From: Bactericera cockerelli
Taxonomy: Eukaryota; Arthropoda; Insecta; Hemiptera; Triozidae
Direction: 5' to 3'
DNA: 64,000 nucleotides
Assembly: GCA_024516035.1 (NCBI GenBank)
Contig: CM044962.1
Location: forward strand, 1,650,864 to 1,714,863
The notes beneath the pieces were generated by a model. That model ran no database searches. It was not told where the DNA came from and saw only the letters and a program-made list of their open reading frames with translations. Positions 9,727-19,564 of this stretch are shown here, piece after piece (position 1 is the first letter of the stretch; every line of letters begins with the position of its first letter). The translations under genes and the position numbers were made by a program.

Positions 9727-10283
9727 TAGGGTGGAGCGATGTTTCTACTTTTTAATGGAATAGTGAAAAAAAGTTGTCTATTGGCGAGAAACTTCCAAAT
9801 CTGTCATTAATTTTTTTCTAAAAAATCGGGAAGATGCGCCCCGAGCCCCGCCCACTTTTGCAAAATTGTCATTTATAGACACTTTTCCTATGAATTTTCT
9901 AATTTTTTTAGTAATACTTTTTGAAATGGAATAGTTGTAAATGTTTACTTAATAGAATGATCCATCATTATAAAAATAAAAAATAGTCAATTTTAAATGG
10001 TAAGTCCCGCCCCAAATTTGTCCAAATCCAACAAAAATTTCTAAAATCAGCAAAAAAGACACATATCTGCCGAATTTTCTAATTTTTCTGGGACATTTTT
10101 CCGGAACAGAATAGTATTTAAATACAAAAACATACTATCCTCGTTTACTTAGATTAAAAAGTTTTATAAAATTTACACGTTAAGTACCGCCCCGAGCTGC
10201 ACCAAGGCCGCCTAATATTCTAGTAATAAATAGGTATCTCTAGGCTCTCTACTAAGAGGATGGGCTCATGTACTGTGGTACAC
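9727..10283 (+). repeat. Left terminal inverted repeat of the 2.4 kb element
   Basis: It pairs along its whole length with 11589-12157. It contains regularly spaced GC-rich patches (GAGCCCCGCCCACTTTTGC, AAGTCCCGCCCC, AAGTACCGCCCCGAGCTGC) separated by AT-rich DNA, as if built from diverged repeats of a sub-unit of about 180 bp. Confidence 0.85.
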
Positions 10284-10579
10284 TCAAGTATACTATCCTC
10301 TGTTTCTTATAATGACTCATCATAGAAATAGAATCCTTTACAAATATGATGATTCATCTCCATCAATGCCACAAAAAGGTCTTAAATATTAGAAACAAGG
10401 AAAACAAGATTTTGGTAGAAATCCGTGGGTTTTATGCCTACCACAACTCAGTCGACAGAAAGCAGGGAGTGTTATCTGATAAACGATTTGTACGATTTTT
10501 TTTCTCTCGAAATAATTAATATCAGTGTATTAAGATTCGAAAATGTTATCACGTTTAACAAGAAACAGTTCGTAGTACA

Positions 10580-11159
10580 TTGACATTGACTACATTCATA
10601 TTAAAGGTGTATGGTCCAATGTGGTTTTCAATTAAAAATAGACATCTTGTTTCGATGGACCCAAACATTCAACGAAGAAAGTATCTTGATGAAAGTGTAA
10701 AGAAAATAGTAGATCCTGTTGTTCAGAGAAACGCCTTCTACGCGCATCCTGAAAACTTGCTGTTGATTATGCTGGCAGATAACAGCAAAGTTCAAAGGGA
10801 AATTGCATACAGAATAATTAAAAAATCACGTGAAGAAAATAGGTTCCCTGATGTTAGAAAAGTCACTGTAGCAACATCCTACAGCAGTTTAATATAGTGG
10901 CACGAAGTTCCTGTGACTGAGCCCCCTTATAAGAGACATCAGTATCGAAGATCTGGCCAACATTGTTGAAAACAACAACATCAAAAACTTTATTCCATAT
11001 GTGCCCTGCCACACACAGTGCGTCGCAAGGTACATCAAACTTGTGACAAATGCATCAAGCACTGTGATTGGTTATGAAGCCAGAGATGGTTTGATAAGGA
11101 ATCAAATTGGATCCAGAAGAATGATTCCAGTGTTTCGTACAAAACAGGACTTTGCCTGA
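10580..11159 (+). pseudogene. Transposon-borne gene of unplaced family, stop and frameshift
   Basis: The first frame reads KVYGPMWFSIKNRHLVS, then DPVVQRNAFYAHPENLLLIM and REIAYRIIKKSREEN, up to a TAG at 10895. Beyond that codon the same frame continues as WHEVPVTEPPY; after a one-base shift a second frame gives PCHTQCVARYIKLVTNASS, EARDGLIRNQIGSRRMIP and FRTKQDFA, ending at the TGA at 11159. The pattern recalls an abundant arthropod family often labelled 'Cc8L18.2-like' in annotations; that name is from memory and uncertain. Upstream coding sequence seems lost. It lies centrally between the long inverted repeats, so it is the element's own cargo or transposase remnant. The copy is dead. Confidence 0.6.
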
Positions 11160-11588
11160 ATAATAAATAAAATTAGCAAATTTTTAGTTAGAAATGTCCG
11201 AATCGGTTTTGAAAAATTGAAGTTTTTTTTAAAAAAAAAGAAAGGTACTTTCCAATGTCAATAAGTAATTTGTAATCTTTCAAATTTACTTTGTATAACT
11301 TTATACCTCCTACCTACCTTTATTAACTATTTATGTTTCATTTTAATTATACATAATATGAAGAAAATGTTCCGTTCATCAATATATTGTTCTTATTCAT
11401 TGTAATTACTTGGGTGTTTTACCCATGTAGCATATAAATATATTTTAATGAATTCACCAACTTGGGGCGACACTAAGAATGTGATATATGAGTCAATTTT
11501 TGTTACAAGTGTACGAAAAGAGTATAAAGTAGTACTTCAGTAATATTGTGTCCTGTAAAAGTACCCTGGAAAAATGAAAAAAAATCTG

Positions 11589-12157
11589 TGTGTACCACAG
11601 TACATGAGCCCATCCTCTTAGTAGAGAGCCTAGAGATACCTATTTATTACTAGAATATTAGGCGGCCTTGGTGCAGCTCGGGGCGGTACTTAACGTGTAA
11701 ATTTTATAAAACTTTTTAATCTAAGTAAACGAGGATAGTATGTTTTTGTATTTAAATACTATTCTGTTCCGGAAAAATGTCCCAGAAAAATTAGAAAATT
11801 CGGCAGATATGTGTCTTTTTTGCTGATTTTAGAAATTTTTGTTGGATTTGGACAAATTTGGGGCGGGACTTACCATTTAAAATTGACTATTTTTTATTTT
11901 TATAATGATGGATCATTCTATTAAGTAAACATTTACAACTATTCCATTTCAAAAAGTATTACTAAAAAAATTAGAAAATTCATAGGAAAAGTGTCTATAA
12001 ATGACAATTTTGCAAAAGTGGGCGGGGCTCGGGGCGCATCTTCCCGATTTTTTAGAAAAAAATTAATGACAGATTTGGAAGTTTCTCGCCAATAGACAAC
12101 TTTTTTTCACTATTCCATTAAAAAATAAAAATAAAAGTGCGATTTCGCTCCACCCTA
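11589..12157 (-). repeat. Right terminal inverted repeat of the 2.4 kb element
   Basis: It is the inverted copy of 9727-10283, differing by few substitutions and a short insertion near the tip (AAAAATAAAAATAAAAGTGC). The high identity of the arms argues for recent activity or gene conversion. Confidence 0.85.
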
Positions 12158-12778
12158 GTGCATAGGTACAGAGACACTACTGAAGCCTAATTCAGGCCCT
12201 AAACAATGTACGGCAATGCCTCATTGTTAGGATTAGGAAAAATAAATATAGCCATGCCTCGGACCAAAACCCGAGTGCAGCCCTACTGGATATCTTTATA
12301 CTACCTTTATACGTTAATGAATCTCCAACAACAGAGTGGTGGTTTAACCCTCCAATAGTCTAAACCCAGGGTAGCGAAATCTATATTGATAAATTAGATA
12401 TAATCAACGAAATGAAATATTCATTGCTTTCTCAGTATCTACCAGACATTTCTTTGCTTACTCTTCCATGGTGGTCAAGTGGTCAATTTTATATTTGATA
12501 TCATTGTATCTGCAGAATTATTGTAGATTTTCCTTCTGGAATTTTAATAAATACAAATTACAAGTGGTTAAGGCACTAGTCTGGTAATATATTATGTCTT
12601 GAGCTTACTGTTGGAATCATGGGACTCATCATTTCTAATCGGGCAGTATAAAAAAAGGCGATTATCATAACCAAATTTTTTCATACAATTTTTTGTCGGC
12701 TTGGGAACTTGAACTCAACGCACTGTAAGCGAGTATATTACCACTGCGCTATTATATTTATTTTTGTGTTAACTTACA

Positions 12779-12995
12779 ATACTTGGTAGTCAAGTGGTTA
12801 ACACGCTAGTCTGGTAATCCAGGTAGCGCAGGGATCCGTTGGTTCGAATCCTACCCAGTGCATGAATTTTTCCTCATTAATTTGAGTTTGGGACCACATA
12901 ATAATATGACTCTGAGGGTTAGGTGGTAGAAAATGCTTTGAGCATTAACCTCGCCTGGTGGTTACCTTACATTAAAGAGTGTTATTATTATTATT
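12779..12995 (+). mobile_element. tRNA-derived SINE, family A
   Basis: A pol III A box (TAGTCAAGTGG) and B box (GGTTCGAATCC) are followed by CCCAGTGCATGAATTTTTCC, GACTCTGAGGGTTAGGTGG, AATGCTTTGAGCATTAACC, CGCCTGGTGGTTACC and a TTATTA tail. This is the most frequent SINE in the window. Confidence 0.85.
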
Positions 12996-13000
12996 ATTAT

Positions 13001-13152
13001 ACTTCCCTATCACTTTTTTTTAAGGCGAAAAAATACAATAATTCCCTATCAAGTTTTGTTTAAGGCGAAACAATATACAATACTTCTCTATCACGTTTTT
13101 TTGAAACGAAACAGTACAATACTTCCCTATCAAGTTTTTTTAAGACGAAACA
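13001..13152. repeat. Minisatellite, ~47-bp unit, ~3-4 copies
   Basis: Each unit reads roughly ACTTCCCTATCA, poly-T, AAGGCGAAACA, ATACAAT, with moderate divergence between copies. Confidence 0.7.
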
Positions 13153-13507
13153 AAATATTCGGGTACCTAAATTATGACAACCTTTGATGTTAAGATAAAT
13201 TATATCCCTACACCCTTCGGCGGCAAAAAAAACTACTGTAACACAAAGCTGTGTGAACTGTATCCCTTTGATCTAATAGTATACATATTTGAGTGAGCTT
13301 TCGTAATTGCAGGGTAATTGGGTGCCACGCCAAGGCATTTTGAAAATAATTTTCTTAGTCTATAAATATATGGAAATAATAATAATAATAAATCATTTGT
13401 TTTATTTTTCATTTTTTTTTTTTTACAGAGGACCCATCCTACTAAGTCATTTTTATTTGGCTTCTAAGATGACTCATCTATCTATTATTGAATCCTCAGA
13501 GATGATT

Positions 13508-13714
13508 AAGGGCCGAATTATTAGAGTATCAAATTGAAGATAAGCCACACTGGTGGTCACCCAGCCTGAGGGCCGAATTATAAAACGAAGTTAAAGTTAA
13601 GATAAGCCAGACTCTCCCTCAAGTCGGGCAATAGTGCGCTGTGATTGGTTGAAACTCCACTTTGAGGGAAGGTCTGAATTATCTTGATTTTAATCGTGTT
13701 TAATAATTCGGCCC
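13508..13714. mobile_element. Hairpin MITE (GGGCCGAATTAT ends)
   Basis: 13570-13714 is a foldback unit with ends GGGCCGAATTATAAAAC and TTTAATAATTCGGCCC and the motif GCGCTGTGATTGGTTGAAAC in the middle. A truncated second copy precedes it at 13508-13555. The family recurs at about 13908-14092, 33815-34080, 34075-34625, 36793-37192 and near 62630. Confidence 0.65.
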
Positions 13715-13755
13715 TATTTTTTGTATGAGTTTAGAATTTCTACCTGGGGAAGAAA

Positions 13756-13870
13756 GCCAATTAGGTGTCCAGTAGCCCGTTCTAGGAACACTCTCCACTC
13801 TGCAAATCCCCGAATCTCCCTTTCAACTGTCACACAACGCACTCTGAATGGTTAATTTGAATAATAGGAT
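13756..13870. repeat. Half of a hairpin MITE (GTGTCCAGTAGCCCGTTC end)
   Basis: It matches one arm of the complete foldback at 33558-33780 (AACACTCTCCACTCTGCAAA, CACACAACGCACTCTGA). Another half copy lies near 42208-42270. Confidence 0.65.
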
Positions 13871-13907
13871 ACTAAATTGTAGAATGGTACATCTTACGTG
13901 GGATATG

Positions 13908-14092
13908 AAATTAAGAACCAGATTATTAAACAGGAATTAAAAATAAGCCACACTAATTTCCCTCAATTCGGTCAATAGGCCTTAACAAAGGCATTAGCGT
14001 ACGCTGTGATTGGTTGAAACTCCGACTTTGGGGCGTGATTGGCTTATCTTATTAACTTGAATCCTGTTTCATAATTTGGCCCTTAATCTTTA
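13908..14092. mobile_element. Hairpin MITE (GGGCCGAATTAT family), second copy
   Basis: The left arm has ATTATTAAACAGGAATTAAA, the centre has GCTGTGATTGGTTGAAACTC, and the right arm has AATCCTGTTTCATAATTTGG. A G-run follows at 14096-14107. Confidence 0.6.
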
Positions 14093-14202
14093 AGTAGGGG
14101 GGGGGGGTCAGTTAAAAACACTTTTATTTAAATGGCTAAAAGGCGTTATGTACTTGCTCGAGTAAACCAGCGAAATTGAGTACATTTTCCATGGTCAAAT
14201 TT

Positions 14203-14440
14203 GATATAGCCAGCGCAGCGTCGATGGCTCGTTGAACGCACGGGTTCTCGTCGGCTCACCGAAGCTAAGCAACGTCCAACGAGGTGAAGATTTCAGTCAT
14301 CGTGAAGACTTTTTATTTAGAAACCGTCAAACCCTTGGCAGCTAGCCTGGCTTGTAAGGGTTGGCTAGTCAGTTCTCTGTTTATAGTCCTCTTGCGAGAC
14401 ACTGGTCTTCTCCCGGTTGAACGTCTTCCAGCCAGACATT
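14203..14440 (+). mobile_element. 5S rRNA-derived SINE
   Basis: The head aligns by eye with 5S rRNA: GCGTCGATGGCTCGTTGAAC, GGGTTCTCGTCGGCTCACCG and AAGCTAAGCAACGTCCAACG, matching the 5S order of a GCC start, GTTC.CGTC, CACCGAA.TTAAGC and the GTC.G.GAGGT box. The 3' part is a different body with the AACCCTTGGC..TTGTAAGGG element, so this copy is a composite. Confidence 0.6.
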
Positions 14441-14811
14441 TTCGGAAGTAATAATAATATAATTATGATATTGTATCAAAATATTTTTCTTTCTGCTCAA
14501 GTAGCTAAATACATCAGCTACCTATAATACCTACCACAAAATCTGAAATCTTTTCTTTGCTGATATTGTGACAGGTAAATAAGTTGGCTATATGACTATC
14601 AGACTGTATGCTTATATTGTGAATATTGGAATTTCAAGTGATTGGCATATGTCCAAGCATAATCCTTATACTACAGGAAACGCACGTCAAATGGTTGGAG
14701 ATTATCTTTAGGATAATATAAGGTACGCCTGGAAGATTTCTTTTTCTCTGAAAAGTTGAGAAGTTGAGGGATTTTGCAACTTTCTTATTTATTGTAATCT
14801 TTTCTGTACCG

Positions 14812-14882
14812 ACCTCAGTAGCTCAGTCGGTGGCGGACGTGTAACCTGGAGGTCGGTGGTTCAAGTCCCAAGATCGGTAAAA
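14812..14882 (+). mobile_element. tRNA-derived SINE, family B (head)
   Basis: CCGACCTCAGTAGCTCAGTC (A box region) is followed by CCTGGAGGTCGGTGGTTCAA and GTCCC (B box region). Other copies of this family are 29330-29500, 32500-32632, 41340-41460, 60125-60215 and 61465-61622. Confidence 0.7.
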
Positions 14883-14984
14883 AAAAATTAGCAATAGTTT
14901 GAGTAGGTAAGTATTCGTGCATCACGACAGCGGTTAACATAAAAAAGATAGGTATATTGTTTTTCTTCTTCGTTTTCGGTTACT

Positions 14985-15290
14985 TGGTCACATCACGACG
15001 GGGGTATTACCTTCCATGCGCTGGAAGCTCACAACACAGCCACTCAAAATAACCTCACCCAGCCTGAGTGGGTTCGGGAATAGCCAGCTTCACGAGAATT
15101 CGAATTCGAATGGTCACCCATTCAAATCCTAACATTGCTGGACGTTGTTTAACTTCATGGACAGAGATCTGGGGCATTCAAAGTGCCCATTATCACTAAT
15201 ACAGTAGCTGGTTTGTGATTTGCCAGCGAATGGAGGGTAAAAATCCCGTCGTGATTTGACCAAGCAATTGAATCCGACGTTAAAACTGAA
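14985..15290 (-). mobile_element. 5S rRNA-derived SINE, minus strand
   Basis: The + strand shows the tail first (CATCACGACGGGGGTATTAC, ACCTCACCCAGCCTGAGTGG) and then the 5S-like head in reverse (CTGGACGTTGTTTAACTTCA). The end at about 15250-15290 has the AAGCGACGTTAAAAC-type motif inverted and partly duplicated. Confidence 0.65.
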
Positions 15291-15309
15291 ATAAAAAATA
15301 AATTAAAAA

Positions 15310-15570
15310 AATAGACTGCAAATTATGGACAGAATACTTCCTCGTGAATGAATGGTAATCAAATTTTCAACTTTTATTACCTATCTCTTGAATCAGATTT
15401 TTTTTACTGTATCACTTGTATGTACAAAAGTTCTCAACAAAACCAACGTTGCTCAGGAGATTATGAAACGTCCAGAAATATGAAAAAATTGAAATCGGAG
15501 AAACTTTGTTTTTTACAAAAACGAACACAATACTTCCGATTTCTAATATTATGGAGTATAAAAAAAAAAA
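15310..15570 (+). repeat. Dispersed repeat (ACTTCCTCGTGA / CTTCCGATTTC family)
   Basis: It contains GCAAATTATGGACAGAATAC, TTCCTCGTGA, TCCAGAAATATGAAAAAATT, GAAATCGGAGAAAC and ATACTTCCGATTTCTAATAT, in the same order as at 6770-6905 (inverted) and 63050-63180. A-rich low-complexity sequence follows to about 15640. Confidence 0.6.
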
Positions 15571-15929
15571 AAAATCGAACAAAAAAAAGAACAGAAAAAA
15601 AAAACAAGAAGAAAAAAAAAATTCAAGAGAAAAAAAAACGTATTTTACTGATTGGTATGCTGTGTACTTTGGCAATCAACAAAAATGCTAACAACATCTT
15701 TGTTTTATTGTTCAAAATAAATAAAACATTTGTTTCTCCCTAGAAATTTCTCGGAAGTAACAATAATAATAATTTTATGATAATGCGACATGAATATTCG
15801 AAAATGAGCGTCATTTCAAATTCAATGTTTTTTTTTTATTTCCTATTTAAATTATACTAATGGTGTGGTTTCGCCACAATTCAGTTTCGCGCGTTATCAT
15901 TTTCGCGTTGTGCTCGGTGAAAATTTTGG

Positions 15930-16165
15930 GAGTGAGAATGAGAGGGAGAGACGGTCAGGAGAGAGGGGGGGGGAGCAGTGGGTGATGGGGAGGAGAGAAG
16001 GGGAGGTGGAAATGGGAAGAAGTGATGGGGGAGTGAAAGGGCTGGAAAGGGGGGAGTTCAAGTAGGATAATGAGATGCACATGGACGCAGCATGTGGACA
16101 CGGGTGAGAGAGAGAGAGCGGGGGGGCGGGGTTTTTTTGGGGGTGATGTTGGGGGGGGGACTTTC
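15930..16165. repeat. G- and GA-rich low-complexity tract
   Basis: Purine-rich sequence with several runs of 7-9 G. The frames through it are not genes. Confidence 0.7.
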
Positions 16166-16689
16166 GAGGGTGAGTTAATAATAATGAGAATAACAATTAT
16201 AATGATAATAATAATAACCAATGGACTGATTCATCCCATCCCACAATGTATTATCACTGCAAGAAGATTGAATTTTCATCCTACATCCTATCGAAGATTC
16301 AGAAGAATGTCTTCCTTGAAACTTGCAGGATTGTGAGAAAAGTCCTAAGCTTCTCCAATAATAATAATACGTAAAAATGTATAATAATAATAATATCGAA
16401 GAATAATAGTTTTATTTATTCCGAGGATGATGGTACTTCACATTACCAGCCACCTGAAACAACATCATGGCGGCAAAACCTCATCCAAAATTTCAGTTAC
16501 TGATAATAAGTAGGTATGTAGATTTAATTAGAACAAAAAACTCAGTCATTTACATTTCTTCTGGGGATCTTTTCTAAATAAAATAAAGATATGAATAGGT
16601 GCTGCGTCCATTATTTTGAACGATTGCACCCTAAACATTCATCATGACGAGAAGGTAAAATAACTCGTAGAAACCTTTAACAGATGCAC

Positions 16690-17050
16690 CGTGCACTGGT
16701 AGTCAAGTGGTTAACGCGCTAGTCGGGTAATCCAGGTAGCGTAGGGATCAATTGCCATAGGCAATAACCCCGCCCTTTAGTTAGGACATAATTATGTATA
16801 ATATATTTTGTTTATTTTTGTCCTGTTTATATTAATTTTGTCAATTTTGTAATTTAATTTTTACCATTATTTGTTTGTAATTATTTTTTATTAATATTAA
16901 TTGCCGTTGGTTCGAATCACACATAAATTTGACTTTGTGACCACATAATAATAAGACTCTGAGGGTTAGGTGGTAGAAAATGCTTTGAGCATTAACCTCG
17001 CCCAGTGCTTAGGTACCTTAGAGTCTAAGGCTTAGACTAAACAGTGTTAT
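16690..17050 (+). mobile_element. SINE family A split by a nested insertion
   Basis: The SINE head runs from TGCACTGGTAGTCAAGTGG to GTAGGGATC, is broken at 16751, and resumes at 16905 with CGTTGGTTCGAATCAC followed by the normal body. The inserted 155 bp begins ATTGCCATAGGCAATAACCC and ends TTAATTGCC; AATTGCC occurs at both junctions and may be the target duplication. Confidence 0.7.
16752..16905. mobile_element. Short AT-rich element nested in a SINE
   Basis: The end motif ATAGGCAATAACCCCGCCC, TTTAGTTAGGACA recurs at 19510-19545 (+), and inverted at 40855-40895 and 42285-42320, so this is a family of its own. The class is unknown. Confidence 0.55.
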
Positions 17051-17077
17051 TAGAATTAATAGATCAGGAACAAGATA

Positions 17078-17335
17078 ACGTCGGTGGTACCAGTTCTCAT
17101 TGAGTCACTGAAGTTAAGTAACGTCCAGCGAGGTTAGGACTTGGGTGTGTGACCAACTGACCAATTGACCAATTGACCATTTAAATATGAAAGCTATTCC
17201 TGGCCCTTCCGAGGCTGGTTGATTCGAGTAGCTAGTTTGTGAGGTTCCAGCGAGTGGAGGGTAAAACCCCCGTCGTGATGTTACCATGCATTTGAAAGTG
17301 ACGTTAAAACCAAATAAAAAGAAAAAGAAGATGGG
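17078..17335 (+). mobile_element. 5S rRNA-derived SINE
   Basis: The 5S-like part reads CACTGAAGTTAAGTAACGTC, CAGCGAGGTTAGGACTTGGG. The body has GAGGTTCCAGCGAGTGGAGG, GTAAAACCCCCGTCGTGATG and the end TGACGTTAAAACCAAATAAA. Confidence 0.75.
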
Positions 17336-17384
17336 ATCAAAAAATTGGGAAAAATATATAAAACATCAGCTTTATTAACTGAAA

Positions 17385-17575
17385 AAAAGAGAAATAGAGA
17401 GAAGAAGAGAGAGAGATTGAAGGAGAGAAAGAGGGAGGGAGGAAGAGAGAGAGATGAGGAAAAAAGAGAAATTGAAGGAGAGAGAGTGAGAGGTAGGGAG
17501 AAAAAGAGAGAGAGAGGAAGGGAGAAAGAGAGAGAGAGAGGGAGGGAGAAAAGAGAGAGAGGGAGGGAGATTGAT
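17385..17575. repeat. GA-rich microsatellite
   Basis: AGAGAGA and GGGAGGGA purine repeats, ending just before the mariner-type element. Confidence 0.9.
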
Positions 17576-17587
17576 TGATTGATAATA

Positions 17588-18186
17588 CAGGGTGCGCCAG
17601 AATAACCTGACGAGTTTAAAAATGATACTAAACAAGCAATTTTTAAGATAGAACAATAATTTTTGTGTTATTTGAAAGAGAAGACATGCGGATTTATTTT
17701 AATACGTGATTTTTTGAATATTTGAATTATTTGTGAAAGATAATGTTGGTCAAATGTTTACCTCCATTTCTAATACACTCGTCAATTCTGGTTGAAAAAT
17801 TGTCCATGACTTTCTGAAGCATATTCAGGTGTATTGCACGAATTTCTTGAAAAAATTAGTCTCTTCAAGTCATCTACAGTCCTTGGCTTGTGCATATAGA
17901 CTTTACTTTTGAGGTAACCCCAAAGAAAATAGTCACAAGCAGAGAGGTCTGGTGAGTTGGCCGCCCAGTCCAGATCGCCGAACTTTCTCTGAGTATAATT
18001 GTCACAGAATCACCACTTTTAAAAAATGTCTCTACAACAAAAGCACGATGCGCATGTGTCCACGACTCCATTGTAACTAAATCCGCTTTTATTGGAAACA
18101 AATTGACACTAACATCAACCATCTACGACAAGTTATGACTTGATAGTTAACATTTTAAACTCGTCAGGTTTTTCTGGCGCACCCTG
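17588..18186. mobile_element. Tc1/mariner-superfamily element, internally deleted, TA target site
   Basis: The ends are inverted repeats, CAGGGTGCGCCAGAATAACC and the complement ending GGCGCACCCTG, flanked by TA on both sides (17586-17587, 18187-18188). The interior, minus strand, holds only the first and last parts of a mariner-type transposase, so about two thirds of the gene has been lost while both ends are intact. Confidence 0.85.
17727..18071 (-). pseudogene. Mariner-type transposase, N-terminus joined to C-terminus
   Basis: The start MESWTHAHRAFVVETFFKSG is typical of the first helix-turn-helix of these transposases. After a short junction near 17990-18000 the frame gives FGDLDWAANSPDLSACDYFL, then WGYLKSKVYMHKPRTVDDLK. 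The SPDLS.CDYFLWGYLK block contains the third catalytic Asp of the DDE/D triad. After a further frameshift comes the usual C-terminal MDNFSTRIDECIRNGG. The first two catalytic acids are absent, so the copy cannot make an active enzyme, though its ends could still be mobilised by a full transposase. It is a good example of a MITE precursor. Confidence 0.8.
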
Positions 18187-18248
18187 TATTATAAATTGTT
18201 TTATTAATTTTCATATTTACAACATAATTCCCCTAACCTAAGAGCTAT

Positions 18249-18378
18249 ATAGAGAGAGAGAGAGGGAGGGAGGCAAATAAAGATGGGGAGAGAGAGAGTA
18301 AGAGGAGAGAGAGAGAGAGAGGGAGGGAGGGAGGGAGAGAGAGGGAGGGAGGAAAATAGAGAGAGGGAGAGAGAAATG
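18249..18378. repeat. GA/GGGA microsatellite
   Basis: Purine repeats interrupted by short AAATA segments. Confidence 0.85.
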
Positions 18379-18699
18379 AGAAAGAATTTCCAAATTAAAA
18401 TGCTCTATTGCTCTTGTATTTGGCCACATGAGTGGAGGTCTATACGAAATTCAAATCCTACATAAATAAAGGCCCTGCAGCTTAAAATAGCCACGTACTA
18501 AAAGTATGTACCTACGAAGGGACAACTCAATGCATTAGGTAATAATAATATTGCGCCTAATCTGTACTTCCCCACGAGGACTAATGAGTCCCATTATAAT
18601 GAGTCCAATGAGTCCAGTTCTCAGAAATCACTGAACGGAGTTAAACGAAATGTTGTGCACATATAGAAGACATCTAGGTATATGTTTATATTTTAAATT

Positions 18700-19140
18700 C
18701 ATCAACTTCAAACTAAAAGCTATTGGAGATAAAGACCGTGCGCAATGTATTTTTTATTGAATAAATTAGGAAATCCAATTTTTCTTTTTTATAAAAAAAA
18801 AAATTGGACAGAAACATACAAAAATATGGTCTTCAACTTGCGGGTACAGATTTTTTTTTGGAAAGTGTAGAATGTAGGAAAAATGGTATTCTATCTATAC
18901 CACATAAAACAAATTTGAAGAAAATCGGTTAAGAAATCCTGAAGTTACAAGAGATTTATTAAAAAATCTCATAAAACAGCCATAATGGAAAGTCAATGTT
19001 TATTGCCTTGTGTATAAAATGTGAACTATTCATGAGGAAGTATTGTGTCCGTCATTAGCAGAGTATTTTTACTAGCAGGAACTCCAGTACACGTTGTATA
19101 GCGAGAAAATTCTCGAACTAAAATTCCTGAACTCTTGATC
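18700..19140. repeat. Dispersed repeat family F
   Basis: CTTCAACTTGCGGGTACAGA, GTGTAGAATGTAGGAAAAAT, TTTGAAGAAAATCGGTT and GAGGAAGTATTGTGTCC recur in this order at 60390-60860, so this is an interspersed repeat of unknown class. Confidence 0.6.
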
Positions 19141-19499
19141 AAACCGCTATGGTGCAGATATTCCTACATTTTTAGGCATCTACCTTGTTAACTTAGTAGC
19201 CATAAGCATTAAGCATGTATTGTCAACGTTAGTGGTCTGTGTTGAGGTTTGTCCATCCCGTCGTATGCCTTCCCTCTGATGTGTGAGTGAGAAGTGACAC
19301 GTGATGGTACAATGCTTCCCTCGTCTATGTTTTGGGTCTACACGAGAGGAAGTTGTTCATTGGAAACAACCAAATTCATGTAGAATCCCCCCGCTAACTG
19401 GAAATTCAAGGGACCGAGTTATCGGAATTTCAAATCAGGAGTAATGTTCGACAAGGGCTGAAGAATTCTTTCGAGCTAACCGAATTTAAGGTTTGGGTG

Positions 19500-19560
19500 G
19501 AAGAGACTGCCATAGGAAATAACCCCGCCCGTTACTTAGGACATATATATATATTATATA
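19500..19560 (+). repeat. End of the ATAACCCCGCCC element family
   Basis: GACTGCCATAGGAAATAACC, CCGCCCGTTACTTAGGACAT is followed by a TA repeat. It matches the nested insertion at 16752-16905. Confidence 0.55.
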
Positions 19561-19564
19561 TATA

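Larger units (their letters stand above)
9727..12157. mobile_element. DNA transposon with ~560-bp inverted repeats and 8-bp target duplication
   Basis: The element starts TAGGGTGGAGCG and ends CGCTCCACCCTA, and is flanked by perfect 8-bp duplications GTGCATAG at 9719-9726 and 12158-12165. The left arm (9727-10283) and right arm (about 11589-12157) are near-identical inverted copies. The interior carries one degraded coding region. The 8-bp duplication and YARNG-type ends are compatible with hAT, P or related superfamilies, but the protein does not look like a hAT transposase to me. Confidence 0.85.
9490..12395. mobile_element. Older inverted-repeat element split by a later insertion
   Basis: The flanks of the 9727-12157 element are inverted copies of each other. 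The left flank has GCGCTACCC, TTTATTTTTCTTAAACCTA and CGAGGCATTACCGTAT. The right flank reads these in reverse complement (ATGCCTCATTG, AGGAAAAATAAATA, GGGTAGCG). This suggests a foldback element that was the target of the later insertion. Outer limits are approximate. Confidence 0.5.

Noticed and set aside
12779..12860. Possible tRNA genes (here and at 14812, 32283, 50602, 58748, 59853)
   Set aside because: The A and B boxes belong to SINE heads: the same heads recur with identical downstream bodies, and the tRNA folds are degraded.
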